Virus record (IMG/VR): IMGVR_UViG_3300035698_007795
Location: 1 to 31,483 of that record
From: a virus
Length of the DNA stretch: 31,483 bases
Reading direction: 5' to 3' (one strand)
The position numbers and the translations under genes were made by a program. Under the pieces are notes generated by a model. The model worked only from the letters and a program-made list of their open reading frames with translations, was not told the origin of the DNA and searched no databases. Shown here piece after piece: positions 23,369-30,647 of the stretch (the stretch's first letter is position 1; the number at the start of each line of letters is the position of its first letter).

Positions 23369-24895
23369 TTAATTAATTTCAGGTGGATTTTCTACAATCA
23401 TTCCTTTTGAGGTTATTAATAGTGATGCAATACTTACTGCACTTTCTACTCCTGCTATTAGAACATTGACTGGGTCCATTACGCCCACTTTCATAAAGTC
23501 TCCTGTTTTCTCTGTTACTACATTGTATGCTTCGTTTTCTTTCAAGTCAAATCTCATTTCTGTACCGACATTGTTTGATAATTGTATATGTGGTTGTTTT
23601 AGAGCTTCATTAAGAATAAGGCTTGATGTCTTTAATCTTGATAGACCTAATCCTGCACCTGCTACTACTCCTCCCTTAAATGCTGAATGCACTGCGTTGA
23701 TAGCATCTTCTGCTTTATATCTTAAAGCTCTTTCTTCTTGTTCAGTGGATGCACCGACTTTAACAACTCCAATCTTATTTTGTAATCTTGCTAATCTTTC
23801 AATATATTTCTCTTTCTGATTCTTATTTTCAGTTGAATCGATAATAATTTTTAAGTCTTTAATTGCTTTATTAACTTCTCCTTTTTTAGCTTTTGGCTCA
23901 ATAATTACTGACTTATCACTAGAAGCAATAAATCTAGTTGCTCTTCCTAACTCTGATATTTCTACATTCTCAAGCTTATCCCCCTTATTTTGTGAGAATA
24001 AAATAGCGTTTGTCATTAATGCTATATCTTCTAGAAAGTTAGTCCTATCTACTCCATCTTCTGGTATATTTACTGCTACTATATTAAATTTACCTTCCAT
24101 TTTATTAGCTATTGCTGTAGCTAAAGCATTTTGTTCTATATTATCACAAACAAGAACCAAACTAAATATCTTTTCTTTAGCCATTTTCTCCATTATAGGA
24201 AGAATATCATTTACCTCTGTTAAACGATAATCAGTTAAAAGAATATATGGTTTCTCAACGATAGCCTCCATTCTTTGAGGGTTTGTAACCATATAAGGAC
24301 TAATGTATCCTCTTTTTATTTGTATTCCTTCAGTAATATCTACAAATGTCTTCATTGTTCCTGACCTATCAACTGTAAGAACACCATCTTTACCAAGCTT
24401 AAACCAAGCACTAGCAATTATTTTAGATACTTCTTCATCATCTATTGATATTCTAGCTACCTTTTCTAAATCTTTTAATGTTGTAGTTGGCTTAGCCATT
24501 CTAAGTAATTCTTTTTTTGCTTCCTCAAAACCTTTCTTAAGTTCTTTCTCAATCTTCCTAGTATCTTTATATTGTAATTTACCAACCTCATTTATTATAC
24601 CTTTTAACATAATCAATGCTCCTGTTGTTCCATCACCAACTAAATCATTAGTCTTTACTGCTGTTTCTATAACAACATTCAACACAGCGTTCTCTGCTGG
24701 ATCATTCAACTCTAAATCCTTAGCAATTTGAACACCATCATCTACTACTATCTTGTGCATCATTTTAGAAATAATAACCTTATTACCTGATGGACCATAA
24801 GTTGGCTTTATTAAATTTACTATTTTATTTACTGCACTTTCAATAACTTCAAAAGTATCTTTAGTTACTAATTTAATTTTTTTATATTCTGTCAT
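23369..24895 (-). CDS. groEL: Phage-encoded GroEL-type chaperonin
   Basis: The 508-residue protein aligns over its whole length with group I chaperonins: YGPSGN at 33-38 (ATP loop), DDG at 52-54, GDGTT at 87-91, the apical domain from GYISPYMVTNP onward, and AEDAINAVHSAFKGGVVAGA with the aspartate that drives ATP hydrolysis. It ends near DPVNVLIAGVESAVSIASLL and lacks the Gly-Gly-Met tail of E. coli GroEL. The usual APGFGDRRK apical segment is altered here to NIPEDGVDRTN. With GroES encoded just upstream it should form a complete folding machine, probably for virion proteins. Confidence 0.93.
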   Translation of the reverse strand: MTEYKKIKLVTKDTFEVIESAVNKIVNLIKPTYGPSGNKVIISKMMHKIVVDDGVQIAKDLELNDPAENAVLNVVIETAVKTNDLVGDGTTGALIMLKGIINEVGKLQYKDTRKIEKELKKGFEEAKKELLRMAKPTTTLKDLEKVARISIDDEEVSKIIASAWFKLGKDGVLTVDRSGTMKTFVDITEGIQIKRGYISPYMVTNPQRMEAIVEKPYILLTDYRLTEVNDILPIMEKMAKEKIFSLVLVCDNIEQNALATAIANKMEGKFNIVAVNIPEDGVDRTNFLEDIALMTNAILFSQNKGDKLENVEISELGRATRFIASSDKSVIIEPKAKKGEVNKAIKDLKIIIDSTENKNQKEKYIERLARLQNKIGVVKVGASTEQEERALRYKAEDAINAVHSAFKGGVVAGAGLGLSRLKTSSLILNEALKQPHIQLSNNVGTEMRFDLKENEAYNVVTEKTGDFMKVGVMDPVNVLIAGVESAVSIASLLITSKGMIVENPPEIN

Positions 24896-25149
24896 ATTTT
24901 AATTATACATTCATCTTTTTTATAAAGCTTTTTAAATACTCTTTTTGTTGGGCCTGTCTCTTGAGCGAATTGTCTAACATGGGCTTTTAAGTATTCTGCA
25001 TTATGTACTCTCCCTTTAACCCCTTTCTTCCACCTCTTTCTTACTTGACATATTTTACATTTTTCAATAGTTGCATATTGTGTGTCTGCTATTCTTTCAA
25101 AGTCATGTGGCTGTCCAAATCTACATCCATATCTTGTTCCATATCTCAT
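24892..25149 (-). CDS. Small basic CxxC protein between GroES and GroEL
   Basis: The 85-residue protein has one CxxC (KCKICQVRKRW at about 30-40) and an earlier Cys9 and His15 that could complete a metal site. The rest is basic, with EYLKAHVRQFAQETGPTKRV toward the end. It overlaps GroES and GroEL by four bases on each side (ATGA-type coupling). It resembles small phage proteins of unknown role seen near packaging genes. A metal-bound nucleic-acid or protein contact is possible. It is the only gene separating the chaperonin pair. Confidence 0.6.
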   Translation of the reverse strand: MRYGTRYGCRFGQPHDFERIADTQYATIEKCKICQVRKRWKKGVKGRVHNAEYLKAHVRQFAQETGPTKRVFKKLYKKDECIIKI

Positions 25150-25418
25150 TTTATAAAAGCTATTATATCTTCTTCATGCACAAGGTTATATATTTCCTTT
25201 GTCTTTTTATCTTCAATAACTTCTCCTGCAAAAGCACCATATATAACCTTATCTCCTTTTTTAATCTCTACATCTAAATCTTTACTCACAGCTTCAACAA
25301 TTCCTTGTGATTTTTGTTCTTCTTCATTTGTATCTGGTATAACCAAACCACTATCAGTTTTTTTACCTTCACTCTCTGGCTTAACTAATACATATTTGTT
25401 TCTCGGTATTATATTCAT
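25146..25418 (-). CDS. groES: Phage-encoded GroES-type co-chaperonin
   Basis: The 90-residue protein has the full GroES layout: IIPRNKYVLVKPE at the start, a mobile loop (SEGKKTDSGLVIPDT) that contacts GroEL, QSQGIVEAVSKD, a roof turn followed by KKGDKVIYGAFAGEVI, and the C-terminal strand YNLVHEEDIIAFI. It should cap the phage GroEL encoded 250 bases downstream. The mobile loop keeps the hydrophobic LVI needed to bind GroEL. Length is close to the roughly 95 residues typical of the family. Confidence 0.92.
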   Translation of the reverse strand: MNIIPRNKYVLVKPESEGKKTDSGLVIPDTNEEEQKSQGIVEAVSKDLDVEIKKGDKVIYGAFAGEVIEDKKTKEIYNLVHEEDIIAFIK

Positions 25419-25424
25419 ATTTTT

Positions 25425-25661
25425 TTATCTTAACTCATCAAAAGGTGTATCTAGTCCTAATTTATTATTCTCTTCTATCTTCTCTTTACGAATAATATCT
25501 TGTTCATCTTCTGGTTCAAAGATATATCCCTTCTCTTTTCTTTCTAATACTTGTTCTATAATATCTACTTTCTTATCTATCCCAGAACGAAAAAAAGCAA
25601 CCACAATAAAAAAGAGCGTTGCTATAATTAGTCCTATAATAATCCCAAAGTATAATTCCAT
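25425..25661 (-). CDS. Small membrane-anchored protein of the early late operon
   Basis: Residues 3-25 (YFGIIIGLIIATLFFIVVAF) form one membrane span. The remaining 50 residues are a charged cytoplasmic tail (VDIIEQVLERKEKGYIFEPE, then DEQDII). Short N-anchored proteins of this form often accompany phage packaging operons. No enzyme or holin feature is present. It lies between the first gene of the operon and GroES with short gaps. Function unknown. Confidence 0.6.
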   Translation of the reverse strand: MELYFGIIIGLIIATLFFIVVAFFRSGIDKKVDIIEQVLERKEKGYIFEPEDEQDIIRKEKIEENNKLGLDTPFDELR

Positions 25662-25662
25662 A

Positions 25663-25887
25663 TTATTCTTTGATTAATTCTGTTTTTTCTTCTTTAGCTT
25701 TTCTTGTGCTTATAATTTGTAAATCAGGCATAATATTATATACACCTCTTTCATCTCTTGCTAATCCTACATGTGGTCTAAAACCTACTTCGTATTTTTC
25801 AAGAATAGGGGTTAGTTCTTTATTAAAATCTTCTACTCTTTGATTAAAATCAGTCTCGTCTACCTCTACTTTTTTTTTGTCTGCCAT
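25663..25887 (-). CDS. First gene of the leftward operon, small hypothetical protein
   Basis: The 74-residue protein has a lysine-rich start (MADKKKVEVDETDFNQRVED), helix FNKELTPILEKYEVGF, then RPHVGLARDERGVYNIMPDL, ending with charged residues. It resembles small phage proteins with the FNKELxPxLxKY pattern but no role is known. It is directly behind the leftward promoter at 25917-25945 and is the first message translated from the operon. No DNA-binding motif is clear. Confidence 0.6.
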   Translation of the reverse strand: MADKKKVEVDETDFNQRVEDFNKELTPILEKYEVGFRPHVGLARDERGVYNIMPDLQIISTRKAKEEKTELIKE

Positions 25888-25916
25888 ATCTTTTTTATTT
25901 AATTAATAACATTAAA

Positions 25917-25945
25917 ATTGTAACCTTTTTTTACTAATAATGCAA
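25917..25945 (-). promoter_or_regulatory. Leftward operon promoter
   Basis: Read leftward: TTGCAT, 17 bases, TACAAT. Spacing is ideal and both hexamers are close to sigma-70 consensus. Transcription would begin near 25910, about 23 bases before the first start codon, and could serve all late genes. The same -35 (TTGCAT) occurs in the promoter at 30591-30618. Confidence 0.65.
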
Positions 25946-26137
25946 GAGGTTTATACCCTTATATATTACAACACAAAAAGACGACGACTGCAATGACAGC
26001 ATTATTTTGAATCGCAGTCTCCCAGTAGCGAGGGTGGGGGGTTGTACCCATATGTATATATATTATATATCTTTTTAAATAAATACTGTCATTGCTGTCG
26101 TACCCCCCCTAACCCCTTGAAAAATAAAGGCTAACCG

Positions 26138-26255
26138 ACGACACCATTTTTTTAACGAAAGTTACCCTTTTTTTTTCAATAACCCCACAGACCTTTACAC
26201 ACAACACTTCACAGCAATTACACCCACGACACCATTTTTTTAATAATGCTGTCGT
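26138..26255. repeat. Iteron pair with palindromic second unit
   Basis: ACGACACCATTTTTTTAA occurs exactly at 26138-26155 and 26226-26243. The second copy is followed at 26245-26255 by AATGCTGTCGT, the near-exact inverse of its first 11 bases, so that unit is an interrupted palindrome. Confidence 0.75.
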
Positions 26256-26262
26256 TTAACAC

Positions 26263-26271
26263 TTATCCACA
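26263..26271 (+). promoter_or_regulatory. DnaA box
   Basis: TTATCCACA is an exact match to the bacterial DnaA-binding consensus. It lies eight bases past the last iteron and just before the rightward promoter, so host DnaA may take part in initiation or control. Confidence 0.55.
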
Positions 26272-26278
26272 GGTAATA

Positions 26279-26307
26279 TTGATAATATTAGAATATTTTG
26301 ATAGAAT
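26279..26307 (+). promoter_or_regulatory. Rightward operon promoter
   Basis: TTGATA, 17 bases, TAGAAT: ideal spacing and good hexamers. Transcription would start near 26314, giving a leader of about 114 bases before the primase ATG, with an intrinsic terminator inside it. Confidence 0.65.
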
Positions 26308-26349
26308 AAATATTGAAAAGTGATTAAATTGTCCTGTAAAAAATAGACA

Positions 26350-26402
26350 ACTAATACCAGTAAGTTCACTTTTCAGGACAAGCTTACTGGTATTAGTTTT
26401 TT
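26350..26402 (+). terminator. Leader terminator (attenuator) before the primase gene
   Basis: ACTAATACCAGTAAG (26350-26364) pairs perfectly over 15 bases with CTTACTGGTATTAGT (26383-26397), followed by a T-run. It stands between promoter and start codon, so the operon is read only when it is bypassed. Its 18-base loop holds TCACTTTTCA (26366-26375) and CAGGACAA (26374-26381), exact complements of leader segments 26314-26323 and 26329-26336. The two pairings overlap and cannot both form fully. Confidence 0.75.
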
Positions 26403-26427
26403 ATTAACAATTAAATAAAGAAAAAAT

Positions 26428-27336
26428 ATGATTAAATATTTGAAAAATAAAGGTATTACCATAAAGGTATTAAAGAAATTTAATATATCTTTTAAAGATG
26501 ATACAGCATTTTTCCCAGTGTATGATAAAAACAATAATAAGTTATACACAAAATATAGAAGAATTGGAGAGCCAATAAAAAATCCCAAAGACTCACACAC
26601 ATCTTTATATGGAATTCAATTTTTAAAGGAAAATAAAAAAGTAATTTTAACAGAGGGGGAAACTGACACATTATCATGTCATACAATTAATTTACCAGCT
26701 ATCACATCAACCACAGGGGTTATGTCAAACTATACACCAGATATGGTAGAAAGTTTAAATGGTAAAGATATATATATATGCTTTGATAATGATATTGCAG
26801 GACATAAAGGAATGGCTAAGATATACAAAACATTCCCAGAAGCTAAGTTTGTATTTCTCACGGATGAGGAAACAGGAATTAATGGAGATCTTAATGATTT
26901 TATTCTTAATAATGATATTGAAATTGTGAGGAAGAAATTTAATGAAGCAACTAAAATTGTAGATGGTTTTAAATCACACCACGATATTAAATTTACTTTA
27001 AAAGAAAGTAATGCTTTAACTCCTTATAAAAGAGCATATTCATTAGAACAAGATGACGAATTAAGAAGATTAGAGGCTAAGGCAGTACCTTTTAGGTCAT
27101 TAATGGACTTTAATAGTAGTAATATGGCTATATGTCCATTTCATAACGATACAAACGCCTCACTGTCTTTAAAAGAAGACAAGAATTTCGTTAAATGTTT
27201 TGTATGTGATGAAACACATGATACGATAGGTTTCATTATGAAAAGAGATAATCTAATGTTTTATGAGGCAATAGCTTATCTTGTAGGTGCAAAATATCAA
27301 GAGGTTAGGGGGGTTAATTTATGTAATCATGACTAA
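26428..27336 (+). CDS. DNA primase with N-terminal Toprim and C-terminal zinc finger
   Basis: In this 302-residue protein the Toprim domain comes first: VILTEGETDTL near 72-82 with the conserved Glu76, then IYICFDNDIAG near 115-125 with the DxD pair, then LNDFIL. A CHC2-type zinc ribbon lies at the C-terminus: CPFHNDTNASLS at 236-247 and CFVC at 257-260, followed by the usual TIGFIMKRDNLMFYEAIAYL helix. In DnaG primases the zinc finger comes first and Toprim later, so the order is reversed, and the full DnaG catalytic core is not evident. It overlaps the helicase by eight bases. Priming with the helicase is the likely role. Confidence 0.75.
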   Translation: MIKYLKNKGITIKVLKKFNISFKDDTAFFPVYDKNNNKLYTKYRRIGEPIKNPKDSHTSLYGIQFLKENKKVILTEGETDTLSCHTINLPAITSTTGVMSNYTPDMVESLNGKDIYICFDNDIAGHKGMAKIYKTFPEAKFVFLTDEETGINGDLNDFILNNDIEIVRKKFNEATKIVDGFKSHHDIKFTLKESNALTPYKRAYSLEQDDELRRLEAKAVPFRSLMDFNSSNMAICPFHNDTNASLSLKEDKNFVKCFVCDETHDTIGFIMKRDNLMFYEAIAYLVGAKYQEVRGVNLCNHD

Positions 27337-28885
27337 GATAGAAAAGATACAAGACTTTAAAAAGAAGCAAGGCTTTGTTGATAGATTAGCTTTTAATTAT
27401 ATTGAATTCTTAAATAATAATAAAAGTGAAATTATCCTTGACATACAACAAAGGGAATTTTGGATTTATGATAACCTAAATAATAGGTGGTTTAAAAGAG
27501 TAGAAAATAAAATGAGTGATGGTATAAATCTTTATGACGAGATATATAATTACTTAACAGATAAAGATATATTTGAACCTATCTTGACAAGTCCTGGAAG
27601 AATAGGACAAGAGATAACAAAGATGGGTGCTATGCTTATTAGAAAAAATAAAATAAAACCAGAATTTGCAGATGATAAATATCACAACCTTATTAATGGT
27701 ATTTATGATTCAAAGAAAGATGAAGTAATAAAACATAGTTCAGATATATTCACTGATTATCAATACCCTTTTAAAGTAGATATTAAAAAGAAATTTGTTT
27801 TAGAAGAATACCCTTTATTAAATAAATTGTTTAAAGGGGCATTAATGGATGAAACAACTAAAAAAACAGATAAAGATTTGTTTTTAATGGTATCGCAATT
27901 ATTTGGGACAATGATTGCACCTATAAGATACCCAGTTATGTATATTCTTGTTGGAGAACAAGGGACAGCAAAATCAACATTTGGGGAATTGTTATCAGGT
28001 TTTGTTGGTAAAGGTAGGTGTGGTCGTTCTCCATTAGAAAACTTTTCAGGGAATAAGAAAAACAAATTTGGTAATCATAAAGCAGTGGTAGGTAATAAGC
28101 TTAATATATCAGAGGAAATATCAGAGGAAAAACTTAATGCTAATAATCTAAAGACACTTATCACAGAGAATGAAATTGAAACAGAAGCAAAAGGAAAAGG
28201 ACAAAGAGATACAACACATAATACAAGATTTTTTGGCACATCAAATAATGTTCTTTATTTTGATTCTGGTGTATCTGGTATTGATAGACGATTAAAATAT
28301 ATTCGTTTAAATAGAGAAATACCATCAAGCGAAATAGATCAAAATTTAGTCAAGAAAATTTTATCAGATAAAACAGAAATGGAGGGATTATTTCTATTAT
28401 CTATACAAGGTTATAAAACTTTATTAGAAAATAAAGATAAAGATACTGTGAATTGGAGAGAGGGATTTTTCCAAAGTGATGATTCTGTTAATGCTAAAGA
28501 AGAAGTTGAGTCAAAGTCAAGACCAGTATATCAATTCTTAAAAGATATAGAATTGACACCAGAGAATACAAATTATCAAATTAATATAGCTGGATTATTA
28601 GATGTTTATTCTAATTGGGCTACTGACAATGGACATGAACAATCAGCAGGAATGACACAAAACAATTTCAGTAGACAATTCAGTCAATATATTACACAGA
28701 AATATAGAATATCTAAAAAAGTACAAGAAAAAACAATGAAAAAAAGAGTAGAACATAATACAAAAACAGTATATACAGGGCTGAGTATTAATAAAGACAC
28801 TATAGGCATTCTTAATAGTGTAGGAAATGAAGTTATTATAGATAATAATGACATGGATGATATTGCTAATGAATTTAATAAATAA
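27329..28885 (+). CDS. SF3/D5-type replicative helicase
   Basis: Starting at the ATG at 27329, which overlaps the primase stop as ATGACTAA, the protein has 518 residues. An upstream ATG at 27287 would add 14 residues but lies deeper inside the primase gene. The N-terminal 190 residues look like a D5_N-type region. The ATPase core has Walker A GEQGTAKST (about 209-217), a likely Walker B/B' region around NKLNISEEISEE (about 256-267) and TRFFGTSNN (about 298-306). The C-terminal part looks like a helical winged region. It should unwind DNA at the adjacent origin together with the primase. Confidence 0.75.
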   Translation: MTKIEKIQDFKKKQGFVDRLAFNYIEFLNNNKSEIILDIQQREFWIYDNLNNRWFKRVENKMSDGINLYDEIYNYLTDKDIFEPILTSPGRIGQEITKMGAMLIRKNKIKPEFADDKYHNLINGIYDSKKDEVIKHSSDIFTDYQYPFKVDIKKKFVLEEYPLLNKLFKGALMDETTKKTDKDLFLMVSQLFGTMIAPIRYPVMYILVGEQGTAKSTFGELLSGFVGKGRCGRSPLENFSGNKKNKFGNHKAVVGNKLNISEEISEEKLNANNLKTLITENEIETEAKGKGQRDTTHNTRFFGTSNNVLYFDSGVSGIDRRLKYIRLNREIPSSEIDQNLVKKILSDKTEMEGLFLLSIQGYKTLLENKDKDTVNWREGFFQSDDSVNAKEEVESKSRPVYQFLKDIELTPENTNYQINIAGLLDVYSNWATDNGHEQSAGMTQNNFSRQFSQYITQKYRISKKVQEKTMKKRVEHNTKTVYTGLSINKDTIGILNSVGNEVIIDNNDMDDIANEFNK

Positions 28886-28887
28886 TT

Positions 28888-29295
28888 ATGGTTAAAAACG
28901 AAATAGACACAAAAAATATAAGAGACCTAGTTGATAGTGGTGGCTTTATAGATAGACATGACTATGATAGATGTGATGGAAGAGAATTATCAGAAAAGCA
29001 TATTAAAAAATCAAAAATATATATTAATTCAGAATTAACTAAAAGAAAATCATTTAATTATGATAATTCGTCTTATGGTATAAAACATATAGCTAGTAAT
29101 TTTCTAGAGAAAGAACACAGGGATTATCTTGACGAAACACATGATGATAGCTATATCACTAATGGGGAGTTTATTGTAGCAATGGTGGAGTGTGGATATA
29201 GAGTTAAGCAAATTAAGAATCCAGGCTCTGGGATAAATGCACTGTTTGACTGTTCAATTATTAAAAGAAGAAAAAAGAAATATAATAAATATTAA
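28888..29295 (+). CDS. Small phage protein of unknown function
   Basis: The 135-residue protein begins two bases past the helicase stop. Its central part (SSYGIKHIASNFLEKEHRDY, then ITNGEFIVAMVECGYRVK) has the SYGxKHxxE and NGEFIxAM pattern met in many phage early regions, usually without known role. The C-terminus is very basic (IIKRRKKKYNKY). No catalytic motif is seen. Co-expression with primase and helicase suggests a DNA-metabolism role, which is inference. Confidence 0.6.
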   Translation: MVKNEIDTKNIRDLVDSGGFIDRHDYDRCDGRELSEKHIKKSKIYINSELTKRKSFNYDNSSYGIKHIASNFLEKEHRDYLDETHDDSYITNGEFIVAMVECGYRVKQIKNPGSGINALFDCSIIKRRKKKYNKY

Positions 29296-29298
29296 CAT

Positions 29299-29493
29299 AT
29301 GAAAAACACAAAAGAAGCAATAAACTTATTAAGAGAACTTAAAGAATATTATGATAAAGATAATATTACAACCTTATTATATAAAGAAGAAAGTACAATT
29401 TTAAGGGAACAAGCAGATAGATTAGATTATAAAAAAGACCTAGATATTAGAATAAACAAATTCTTCTATACTATTGATAATAAAGATATATGA
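29299..29493 (+). CDS. Small helical protein of the early operon
   Basis: The 64-residue protein (MKNTKEAINLLRELKEYYDK and onward) is charged and helical, with no membrane span or metal site. The leader is AATATTAACAT. Its TGA stop overlaps the next ATG (ATGA), so it is a coupled real gene and TGA is a genuine stop here. Function unknown. Confidence 0.55.
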   Translation: MKNTKEAINLLRELKEYYDKDNITTLLYKEESTILREQADRLDYKKDLDIRINKFFYTIDNKDI

Positions 29494-29795
29494 ATTACAA
29501 ACTAGCAAAAAGATTAAAAGACGCAGGTTACCCTCAACCATGGGGAATGAAATATCTGAAGAGCCCGTCTGGTGAAATACTGCCCTATAAACCCACCCTC
29601 GAAGAACTCATAGAAGCATGTGGGGAAGAGTACAGAAACTTAGTATTACACACACAGTATCGAAAGAAATTAGATAAGCCTTATGAGGCAGTACCAAATA
29701 AAAAACTAAGACCAGAATGTAAGTCACAAAAAGGCAAAACCCCCACCGAAGCAGTAACATTATTATGGTTAGAATTAAATAATCATGCTCTCTAA
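29490..29795 (+). CDS. Small phage protein with less AT-rich base use
   Basis: The 101-residue protein opens NYKLAKRLKDAGYPQPWG and contains YKPTLEELIEACGEEYRNLV and KTPTEAVTLLWLELN. This LAKxLKDAGxPQ ... LxELIEACG ... GKTPxEAVxxLWL pattern is widespread in tailed-phage early regions with no assigned role. The gene is visibly richer in G and C than its neighbours. It overlaps the genes on both sides. It may have been acquired recently or be under stronger protein-level constraint. Confidence 0.6.
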   Translation: MNYKLAKRLKDAGYPQPWGMKYLKSPSGEILPYKPTLEELIEACGEEYRNLVLHTQYRKKLDKPYEAVPNKKLRPECKSQKGKTPTEAVTLLWLELNNHAL

Positions 29796-29982
29796 CAAAA
29801 TAACATTCGCTCGGCATGTAGTCCTCTGGTTTGAAAGCTACAGACCACATAATTACAATACATTAAAATACTACCCAACAAGTACCCAATTCAAATGCTT
29901 ACACAACAAGTACCCAGACCCAGAGGAATTTACAATAGCAGAGGCAGTATTAATAGACAGGGGGTTAATTAAGAAAGTATGA
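29785..29982 (+). CDS. Small hypothetical protein
   Basis: The 65-residue protein (MLSNKITFARHVVLWFESYR and onward, ending EFTIAEAVLIDRGLIKKV) overlaps the previous gene by 11 bases and the next by four (ATGA). Base use still resembles the less AT-rich gene before it. It is probably a single small globular domain. No motif is recognised. Confidence 0.5.
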   Translation: MLSNKITFARHVVLWFESYRPHNYNTLKYYPTSTQFKCLHNKYPDPEEFTIAEAVLIDRGLIKKV

Positions 29983-30173
29983 ATGAGATACAAAAAATAA
30001 TAGAGGATGGGGAAAAAGAATTTGACAAAAAGTTTGGGTTCGGTGTACTAAAAATAGAACTTCCTAATGGTAATATAGTTCAAGGTACTTATCAAACATT
30101 AATAAAAGCACATATCTATAAATTTCAGAAGAAAATAATAAATAAATATGAAAAACAGAAACTTAAAACATAA
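29979..30173 (+). CDS. Small charged hypothetical protein
   Basis: The 64-residue protein (MNEIQKIIEDGEKEFDKKFG, then GVLKIELPNGNIVQGTYQTL) reads as helix, hairpin, helix with a lysine-rich end. Its last 26 bases overlap the methyltransferase start. The overlap and the clear leader AAATAATAAATAAAT inside it fix the next gene's start at 30148. Function unknown. Confidence 0.5.
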   Translation: MNEIQKIIEDGEKEFDKKFGFGVLKIELPNGNIVQGTYQTLIKAHIYKFQKKIINKYEKQKLKT

Positions 30174-30564
30174 AGACGATTGGAAAACACCAGATGATTT
30201 TTATAATCATTTAGATGAACAATTTAACTTTGATTTTGATCCTTGTCCTTTTCAACATGATATGAGCTGGGATGGTTTAGAGGTTGAATGGGGGAAAAGT
30301 AATTTTATAAATCCACCATATAGCAGAAAGTTAAAAGATTCTTTTGTGAAGAAAGCTATTGAAGAAAGCAAGAAAGGAAAGTTATGTGTTTTATTATTGC
30401 CTGTTTCTACATCAACAGTTTTATTTCATGATTTTATAAAACCAAATGCAAAAGAAATTCGTTTTGTTAGGGGTAGATTAAAATTTGGAGGTTGGAATAC
30501 TGAGGGGAAATATGTAGATGATAAATGTGGTATGCACGATAGTATGGTAGTAGTTTTCAATTAA
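30148..30564 (+). CDS. Phage Dam-type DNA N6-adenine methyltransferase
   Basis: The 138-residue protein matches the phage N6-adenine methyltransferase family (Dam, PF05869 type): DDWKTPDDFYNHLDEQFNFD at the start, DPCPFQ at 31-36, the catalytic NPPY at 55-58 (INPPYSRK), then LCVLLLPVSTSTVLFHDF and IRFVRGRLKFGG. It should methylate adenine in phage DNA, probably to evade host restriction or mark replication. No restriction enzyme partner lies nearby. Length is near the short end for the family but all motifs are present. Confidence 0.85.
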   Translation: MKNRNLKHKDDWKTPDDFYNHLDEQFNFDFDPCPFQHDMSWDGLEVEWGKSNFINPPYSRKLKDSFVKKAIEESKKGKLCVLLLPVSTSTVLFHDFIKPNAKEIRFVRGRLKFGGWNTEGKYVDDKCGMHDSMVVVFN

Positions 30565-30590
30565 TTATCCCCACCCCCACAAATAATTCC

Positions 30591-30618
30591 TTGCATAACT
30601 GTTTGAAAGAGTTATAAT
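30591..30618 (+). promoter_or_regulatory. Promoter for the right-end micro-genes
   Basis: TTGCAT, 16 bases, perfect TATAAT. It lies in the 83-base gap after the methyltransferase gene, with a predicted start near 30625 and the next ATG at 30648. The -35 is the same as in the leftward promoter at 25917-25945. Confidence 0.65.
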
Positions 30619-30647
30619 AAGTATATTATTAATTAAACAAAAATAAT

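Larger units (their letters stand above)
25981..26271. other. Probable replication origin / control region with iteron-like repeats
   Basis: No gene lies between the divergent operons. Copies of a core close to ACGACA(G/C)CA(A/T)T occur at 25984-26000, 25993-26009, 26085-26101 (inverted), 26138-26155, 26226-26243 and 26245-26255 (inverted). An AT-rich stretch at about 26048-26084, a G/C-strand-biased pair (GGTGGGGGG and CCCCCCCTAACCCC) and a perfect DnaA box at 26263-26271 complete it. Position directly before the primase and helicase genes supports an origin. The repeats could instead, or also, be operators for the two promoters. Confidence 0.55.

Noticed and set aside
24303-24731. 142-residue rightward frame inside GroEL
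   Set aside because: Antisense shadow of the well-supported GroEL gene.
25003-25677. 224-residue rightward frame over the GroES region
   Set aside because: It is a shadow of the leftward GroES, CxxC and membrane-protein genes, with Ser/Phe/Ile-rich low-complexity sequence and no leader.
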